Translations under genes and position numbers: made by a program
Shown: positions 5,714 to 9,941 of the stretch, piece after piece
How the letters are laid out: each line of letters begins with the position of its first letter
Numbering within the stretch: position 1 is the stretch's first letter
Notes under the pieces: generated by a model
Database searches by the model: none
What the model was told of the DNA's origin: nothing
Seen by the model: only the letters and a program-made list of their open reading frames with translations
Origin: Hydrogenophaga sp.
GTDB lineage: Bacteria; Pseudomonadota; Gammaproteobacteria; Burkholderiales; Burkholderiaceae_C
DNA length: 9,941 nt
Direction: 5' to 3'
Assembly (NCBI GenBank): GCA_025458415.1
Contig: JALOSN010000022.1
Location: forward strand, 1 to 9,941

Positions 5714-7287
5714 CGCTCTTGCGGCAGGGTGGGGTGTGGCAGCGCAGGCGGCGCCCGGTGGGCCGCCTCTTGTCCGGTCCGCCACGCCTGTAGCCAGTCC
5801 GGCAGCGTGAGGGCGGGGTTGTCACCCAGCCCGCGCACCACACAGCCACCGGCTGCGCCAGCTTGAGCCACCGCCTGCAGTTGCGCCGGCTCCAGGATGC
5901 CGCCGATGCCCACCACCGGCGCGGGCGCCATGTGCGCCCACCAGGCCAGGTTGTCCAGACCTTGCGGCAGCCAGGGCATGTCCTTGGTGGTCGTCGGCCA
6001 TACGGGTCCGCAGGCGATCAGGTCGGGCGCCATGGCCGCCGCGCGGCACAGCTCCCACAGGCTGTGCGAGCTGATGCCCAGCTGGAGGCCGGCATCGCGT
6101 GCCGCTTGCAGTTCGAGGCGGTCTTGTTCGGACATCGCCAGCAAATCCTCCTGACCCAGGTGCAATGCCTTCGCACCGGCTTCGATGGCGGCGCGCCAAT
6201 GGTCGTTGACCACCAGCGTTGCGCCAGCAGCTTCGGCCGCGCGCTGGCTGCGCGTGATGGCCTTGGCCAGGGTGGCGCGCCAGCCCTCCTCGTCCAGCTC
6301 GGGTGGACGCTTCATGCGCAGCTGTATCGTGTCCACGGTCGGTCGAACCGCCAGCACCGCCTCGACCCGATCGGCGCTGTCCACGATGGCGTATACCCCC
6401 GGATGGCTGCCGCGGGGGCGGGAGGCCCAGGCGAGAGGAAGGGTCTCATCCAGCGACAGCTGCGGCAGCAGGCTGGGGTCGGTGGCGAAGCCTTCACGCG
6501 CGATGACCGGTCCCACCCCACGGCCCACCGCCCGAGCGTGTCGCAGCGCATGGGTGGCAGCCATCTTGCCCAGCACGGCGGCATCGGCGGTCACCCAGCC
6601 CAGTGCCAGTGCGGCGGCCAGCGCGCTGGCAAAGGTGCACCCTGTGCCGTGGTTGTGGGGTGTGGCCTCGCGGGGCAGAGCCAGCCAGCCGGCGGCCTGC
6701 GGGGTGTCCAGCCAGTCGAGCGACAGCCTTTCGTGGCGCTGGATGAGGGCCGCGTCGCCACCGGTGATGACGACGGCCTCGCAACCCAGCGCGCGCAGCG
6801 CCCGGGCCTGAGACGGAATGTCATCGGGCGCGTCAGTACCGAGCAGGGCGACCGCTTCGGCCTGGTTGGGGGTGATGACCGTCGCGCGTGGCAGCAACAG
6901 GTCGCGATAGGCAGCGCGCAACTCGGCGTCGGCCAGGGCAGCGCCGGTGCTGGCGCGCAGCACCGGATCGACCACCACAGCCAATGGCTGTTGCTGGCGC
7001 AGCCGGTCGACGAAGGTGGCCAGCACGCGGACGTTCTCGGCGCTGCCGAGCAGACCGGTCTTGATCACGCGTGGCGCCATGTCCTTGGCCAGCGTATCCA
7101 GCTGCGCCTGCAGCACGGCCGGGGGTGTGGCCTCGATGTGGGTGACTTCGGTGGTGCTCTGGGCGGTGATGCCCGCGACCACGGTGCAGCAGTGCACGCC
7201 GAGCGCGTCGGCGGCACGCTGGTCGGCCGCCAGCCCGGCGCCGCCACCGCTGTCGGTGCCGGCAATGCTCCAGATGATGGGTGTCAT
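5698..7287 (-). CDS. thiDE: Bifunctional HMP-P kinase / thiamine-phosphate synthase (ThiD-ThiE fusion)
   Basis: A 529-residue cytoplasmic fusion of two consecutive thiamine steps. Residues 1 to about 265 are ThiD (hydroxymethylpyrimidine phosphate kinase, ribokinase fold): SIAGTDSGGGAG (7-18), TGLLGS (77-82), VVVDPVL (104-110), TPNQAEA (139-145) and HGTGCTF (213-219) with the catalytic-type Cys217. After a linker of about 30 residues, 296 to about 503 are ThiE, which joins HMP-PP and thiazole phosphate. It has QLRMK (R324, K326), the N361-D362 pair, HLGQED (376-381), GISSHS (404-409), GPVWPTTTK (427-435) and VGIGGI (459-464), so the active-site set appears intact. The last 25 or so residues are a proline-rich tail beyond the usual ThiE end, and its codons overlap the convergent kef gene. 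The start lies four bases after thiG, with a weak GGA site spanning the thiG stop. ThiD-ThiE fusions are known; both calls are firm. Confidence 0.94.
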   Translation of the reverse strand: MTPIIWSIAGTDSGGGAGLAADQRAADALGVHCCTVVAGITAQSTTEVTHIEATPPAVLQAQLDTLAKDMAPRVIKTGLLGSAENVRVLATFVDRLRQQQPLAVVVDPVLRASTGAALADAELRAAYRDLLLPRATVITPNQAEAVALLGTDAPDDIPSQARALRALGCEAVVITGGDAALIQRHERLSLDWLDTPQAAGWLALPREATPHNHGTGCTFASALAAALALGWVTADAAVLGKMAATHALRHARAVGRGVGPVIAREGFATDPSLLPQLSLDETLPLAWASRPRGSHPGVYAIVDSADRVEAVLAVRPTVDTIQLRMKRPPELDEEGWRATLAKAITRSQRAAEAAGATLVVNDHWRAAIEAGAKALHLGQEDLLAMSEQDRLELQAARDAGLQLGISSHSLWELCRAAAMAPDLIACGPVWPTTTKDMPWLPQGLDNLAWWAHMAPAPVVGIGGILEPAQLQAVAQAGAAGGCVVRGLGDNPALTLPDWLQAWRTGQEAAHRAPPALPHPTLPQERQPST

Positions 7288-7291
7288 GGTG

Positions 7292-8077
7292 TCATCCGAT
7301 CAGAAAAGGGTGTCCCGATACCGGTGTGCTGGCCACCGCCATGTCCTGTGGCGCCATCACGCCGGCTTCAAATGCATGGCGGCCAGCTTCGATGGCCAGT
7401 GCGAAGGCGCGGGCCATGCGCACCGGCTCCACGGCCTGGCTCACGGCCGAGTTCAGCAGCACGGCATCGAAGCCGAGCTCCATGGCCTGTGCGGCGTGGC
7501 TGGGTGCGCCGATGCCCGCGTCCACCACCAGTGGCACGCCAGCCAGGCGCGCGCGCAGGGTGCGCAGCGCAAACGGGTTGATCAGGCCCTGGCCCGAGCC
7601 GATGGGCGCGCCCCAGGGCATCAGCACCTGGCAGCCCGCATCCAGCAGGCGCTGGCAGGTGACCAGGTCGTCGGTGCAATAGGGAAACACCGCGAAGCCG
7701 TCCTTGATGAGTTGCGCTGCCGCTTCCACTGTGCCCCAGGGGTCGGGCTGCAGGGTGTGCTCGTCGCCCACCACCTCCAGCTTGATCCAGTGCGTGCCGT
7801 ACAGCTCGCGCGCCATGTGGGCCAGGGTGATGGCCTCTCGCGCGGTGCGGCAGCCGGCGGTGTTGGGCAGCAGGCGCACGCCGCTGTTGACGATGCCAGC
7901 CACGAAGCCGTTGTCGCCTGCCGCGGCCAGCGTCCGCTTGAGGCCCACGGTGACCACCTGCGCGCCGCTGGCGGCGATGCTGTCGGCCAACACCTGCGGT
8001 GAAGGGTAACCCGCGCTGCCCAGCATGAAGCGGCTCTGGAGTTCGACGCCATAGGGCGCCCAGACGGAGGCGGTCAT
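7292..8077 (-). CDS. thiG: Thiazole synthase ThiG
   Basis: A 261-residue cytoplasmic TIM-barrel enzyme that condenses deoxyxylulose 5-phosphate, dehydroglycine and the sulfur of ThiS thiocarboxylate into thiazole phosphate. Motifs, numbered from the chosen start, are LGSAGYPSP (19-27), LLPNTAGC (69-76), IKLEVVGD with the Schiff-base lysine K99 (98-105), LMPWGAPIGSGQGL (152-165), VVDAGIG (184-190) and LLNSAVS (207-213). Length is normal for the family. A TTG at 8095 would add six residues inside thiS, but the ATG at 8077 is preceded by GGAGG with eight-base spacing and gives a usual N-terminus, so it is preferred. It lies four bases after thiS, its sulfur donor, and four bases before thiDE. 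Confidence 0.95.
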   Translation of the reverse strand: MTASVWAPYGVELQSRFMLGSAGYPSPQVLADSIAASGAQVVTVGLKRTLAAAGDNGFVAGIVNSGVRLLPNTAGCRTAREAITLAHMARELYGTHWIKLEVVGDEHTLQPDPWGTVEAAAQLIKDGFAVFPYCTDDLVTCQRLLDAGCQVLMPWGAPIGSGQGLINPFALRTLRARLAGVPLVVDAGIGAPSHAAQAMELGFDAVLLNSAVSQAVEPVRMARAFALAIEAGRHAFEAGVMAPQDMAVASTPVSGHPFLIG

Positions 8078-8081
8078 GGGG

Positions 8082-8279
8082 TCAGCCTCCGACAATGGCC
8101 TGGAAGGTCAGGACCGTGTCGCCCGGATTCAACACGGTCTGTTCGCGCTGGGTGCGGGGAACGAATTCACCGTTGACGGCGGTGGCTACCCGGGTGGCAT
8201 CGAGCTGCTGCGAATCGAGCAGCGCCGCCAGCGTCAGGCCTTCGGGGCAGGGCAGGGAGAGGTCGTTGAAGGTCAGCAT
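8082..8279 (-). CDS. thiS: Sulfur carrier protein ThiS
   Basis: A 65-residue ubiquitin-fold sulfur carrier. It begins MLTFNDLSL, has the conserved TAVNGEFVPR segment (33-42) and ends in QAIVGG. The C-terminal Gly64-Gly65 is adenylated (normally by ThiF) and converted to the thiocarboxylate used by ThiG. No thiF is in this window, so activation must come from a ThiF or MoeB-type enzyme encoded elsewhere. The reading frame is open further upstream, but the added residues lie inside thiO and do not resemble ThiS, so the ATG at 8279 is chosen. The start overlaps the end of thiO by seven bases without a clear Shine-Dalgarno, which suggests translational coupling. Confidence 0.94.
   Translation of the reverse strand: MLTFNDLSLPCPEGLTLAALLDSQQLDATRVATAVNGEFVPRTQREQTVLNPGDTVLTFQAIVGG
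8086..8090 (-). promoter_or_regulatory. Shine-Dalgarno GGAGG of thiG inside the thiS Gly-Gly codons
   Basis: The minus strand reads GTCGGAGGCTGACCCCATG. GGAGG lies eight bases before the thiG ATG and is formed by the two C-terminal glycine codons of thiS. It decides the thiG start at 8077 over the upstream TTG at 8095. Confidence 0.75.
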
Positions 8280-9409
8280 GGGTGTGCATGTGCCAAGGGG
8301 TGGATCAAGCCGCGCAGCGGCGCAGGGCAGAGTCCCAAAGTGCTCAGGGCGTCCTCCACCAGGGCGGGCGCGATCAGCCACCCATGGCGGAACAGTCCAT
8401 TGATGCGCAGCAGGCCATCAGCGTGCTCTATACGGGGTTCGTTGTCGGGCAGGGCAGGGCGCAGGTTGGACTCCATGTGCACGATGCGGGCCTCGGCCAG
8501 ACCGGGGATGGCGCTGTGCGCGGCCGCCATCAGCTCCACAGCGCTGCGCAGGCTCACGGGTGAGCGGTCTTCGCTCTCGATCTCGCTGGCCCCCACCACG
8601 AACAAGTCACCCGGTCGCGGCACGACATAGACGCGGTGCCGCGGGTGCAGCAGCCGCACCGGTCGCCACAGCGTCACACCGGGTGCGTGCAGCCAGATGA
8701 CTTCGCCCCGCACGCCACGCAGGGGCATATCGGGCCGGGCACCCACCCCGCGCACATCAATGGCCAGCTCGAAGGCCACCGTTTCGCCATCGGCCATTGT
8801 GATGCGGCCGGCTTCCACCCGTTCGGCCCGTTCTCCCCAGCACCAGTGCACGTTCGGGGCGTACACGGCCAAGGCCTGCAGGAGGTCGCGCGGCATGACC
8901 TGGGCTTCCTCGGGCAGCAGCCAGGCGTGCAGGTCGGGCGCCACGGCAGGCTCCAGAGCGCTGAGCGCTGCGCGATCCAGCGGCTGCGGCGCAGGCAGTT
9001 CCTTGGCCACGTCCGTGGCCGCCTGCAGCCGGGCCAGCACGCGTTGTGCCGCCCCCCGGTCGGTTCCGTGCGCCAGCATCAGGCTGCCGTGCTGCGCGAA
9101 CAGCGGGGCGGCGCAACCGGCCGTCCGCAACTGCTCCGCCAATTTGCGCCAAAGGCCCAGCGAACGCCAGCCCAGACCCGCCTGAACCGGGCCGGCATTG
9201 TCCAGTTCGGCGACGGGGCTGAGCATGCCGGCGGCGGTGAAGCCCGCCGCGCAGGGTTGACGCTGTGTCAGCGACCCGGGCTCCGGTGCCTGTGGGCCTG
9301 GTGCCGGATCGAACACCGTCACCGCATGCCCGGCACGACCGAGCTGCCAGGCCAGCAGGCGTCCGAGCACACCCGCGCCGACGATGCCGACTTTCATGCG
9401 CGAGGCCAT
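8273..9409 (-). CDS. thiO: FAD-dependent glycine oxidase-type protein ThiO
   Basis: A 378-residue cytoplasmic flavoprotein of the DAO family that oxidises glycine to dehydroglycine for thiazole formation. Seen in the sequence are an N-terminal Rossmann FAD motif VGIVGAGVLG (7-16) with the acidic D34 at the end of the second strand, the ThiO-type AAGMLSPVAELDN (59-71), a substrate-domain region RGVRGEVIWL (231-240), VVGASEIES (271-279), NLRPALPDNEP (315-325) and the C-terminal flavin-contacting NGLFRHGWLIAPAL (337-350). Length is typical. The ATG at 9409 lies three bases after thiC; a second ATG four codons later (MKVGIVGAG) would also give a normal N-terminus, and neither has a strong Shine-Dalgarno. 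Position between thiC and thiS supports ThiO over other DAO-family amine oxidases. An oxygen-dependent ThiO, rather than ThiH, fits an aerobic lifestyle. Confidence 0.92.
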   Translation of the reverse strand: MASRMKVGIVGAGVLGRLLAWQLGRAGHAVTVFDPAPGPQAPEPGSLTQRQPCAAGFTAAGMLSPVAELDNAGPVQAGLGWRSLGLWRKLAEQLRTAGCAAPLFAQHGSLMLAHGTDRGAAQRVLARLQAATDVAKELPAPQPLDRAALSALEPAVAPDLHAWLLPEEAQVMPRDLLQALAVYAPNVHWCWGERAERVEAGRITMADGETVAFELAIDVRGVGARPDMPLRGVRGEVIWLHAPGVTLWRPVRLLHPRHRVYVVPRPGDLFVVGASEIESEDRSPVSLRSAVELMAAAHSAIPGLAEARIVHMESNLRPALPDNEPRIEHADGLLRINGLFRHGWLIAPALVEDALSTLGLCPAPLRGLIHPLAHAHPC

Positions 9410-9412
9410 GGC

Positions 9413-9941
9413 TCAGGCGGTCTTCGATGTGAGCGAATCCACCGGAACGTAGAACTCGCCGCCCACCGCCTTGAACTCCGCGCTCTTCTGCGCCATGCCT
9501 TCGGCCAGGGCCTGTTCCTCGCTCAGACCCTTGGCCGCCGCGTAGTCGCGCACGTCCTGCGTGATCTTCATGCTGCAGAACTTGGGTCCGCACATGGAGC
9601 AGAAATGCGCTTCTTTGCTGCTGTCCTTGGGCAGCGTCTCGTCGTGGTAGGCCTCGGCCGTCTGCGGGTCCAGGCCGAGCGCGAACTGGTCGCGCCAGCG
9701 GAACTCGAAGCGCGCCTTGCTCATCGCGTCGTCGCGCGCCCGGGCACCGGGATGGCCCTTTGCAATGTTCGCGGCGTGCGCCGCGATCTTGTAGGCGATG
9801 ATCCCCTGCTTCACGTCGTCGCGGTCCGGCAGGCCCAGGTGCTCCTTGGGCGTGACGTAGCACAGCATGGCGGTGCCCATCCAGCCGATCATGGCCGCGC
9901 CGATGGCGCTGGCGATGTGGTCGTAGCCCGGCGCGATGTCG
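9413..9941 (-). CDS. thiC: Phosphomethylpyrimidine synthase ThiC (C-terminal part)
   Basis: The last 175 residues of ThiC, the radical-SAM enzyme that rearranges aminoimidazole ribotide into HMP-P. The frame is open to the window edge, so the first two thirds or more of the usual 600-plus residues lie outside; the first ATG in the window (9892) is internal. Conserved stretches include APGYDHIASAIGAA, CYVTPKEHLGLP, YKIAAHAANIAKGHPGA, ARFEFRWRDQF and AYHDETLP. The cluster-binding CX2CX4C motif reads CSMCGPKFC, with cysteine codons at 9599-9601, 9590-9592 and 9575-9577. A C-terminal tail of about 45 residues follows YAAAKGLSEE. It is the first visible gene of the thi operon; any TPP riboswitch would be beyond the right edge. 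Confidence 0.96.
   Translation of the reverse strand, partial: DIAPGYDHIASAIGAAMIGWMGTAMLCYVTPKEHLGLPDRDDVKQGIIAYKIAAHAANIAKGHPGARARDDAMSKARFEFRWRDQFALGLDPQTAEAYHDETLPKDSSKEAHFCSMCGPKFCSMKITQDVRDYAAAKGLSEEQALAEGMAQKSAEFKAVGGEFYVPVDSLTSKTA

Noticed and set aside
4115..5785. Long minus-strand open frame (556 codons) opposite the second kef gene
   Set aside because: The product is H/Q/R-rich without recognisable motifs and mirrors the strongly supported antiporter coding frame.
5863..7581. Long plus-strand open frame (572 codons) opposite thiDE and thiG
   Set aside because: It is antisense to two well-conserved thiamine genes and shows no family resemblance.
8078..8095. TTG start extending ThiG by six residues
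   Set aside because: The ATG at 8077 has GGAGG at good spacing, and the extension lies within the end of thiS.
8280..8381. N-terminal extension of ThiS to a start at 8381
   Set aside because: The extra 34 residues lie inside thiO and do not resemble ThiS, whose normal N-terminus is at 8279.

Overview
The window is about 9.9 kb of very GC-rich, gene-dense bacterial chromosome. The TctC/Bug-type solute receptor, the thiC-thiO-thiS-thiG-thiDE gene order and the protein sequences suggest a betaproteobacterium, most likely Burkholderiales and perhaps Comamonadaceae. This placement comes from family recognition, not a database search. I see no mobile element, CRISPR array, rRNA or tRNA. No gene-free stretch exceeds about 130 bases.

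Layout. (1) Bases 1-612, plus strand: the C-terminal part of a TctC/Bug periplasmic binding protein, cut by the left edge. (2) Bases 616-3607, minus strand: a compact three-gene unit, read right to left. It holds a Kef-type cation/proton antiporter with a C-terminal TrkA-N domain, a tandem universal stress protein whose second domain appears to have lost its nucleotide-binding loop, and a small DUF1653 plus oxidoreductase-like (Cys-rich) protein. (3) A short AT-richer divergent intergenic region, about 3608-3736. (4) Bases 3737-5713, plus strand: a second, clearly different Kef-type antiporter with TrkA-N and TrkA-C (RCK) domains. (5) Bases 5698-9941, minus strand: a thiamine biosynthesis operon read as thiC (cut by the right edge), thiO, thiS, thiG, and a fused thiD-thiE. 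Its genes are separated by 3-4 bases or overlap.

How the genes work together. ThiC makes the pyrimidine (HMP-P). ThiO supplies dehydroglycine, ThiS carries sulfur as a C-terminal thiocarboxylate, and ThiG builds the thiazole phosphate. The ThiD half phosphorylates HMP-P and the ThiE half joins both parts into thiamine phosphate. The operon's promoter and any TPP riboswitch would lie upstream of thiC, beyond the right edge. The middle block looks like a cation/pH or envelope-stress module: two divergently transcribed antiporters, one coupled to a stress protein and a Cys-rich small protein.

Most of the window is ordinary housekeeping. The points most worth a second look are the apparent in-frame loss in the second Usp domain, the Kef-Usp-DUF1653 operon without a KefF/KefG-type subunit, the Gly-Gly codons of thiS doubling as the thiG Shine-Dalgarno, the Shine-Dalgarno-poor starts of both kef genes, and the 3' overlap between kef and thiDE.
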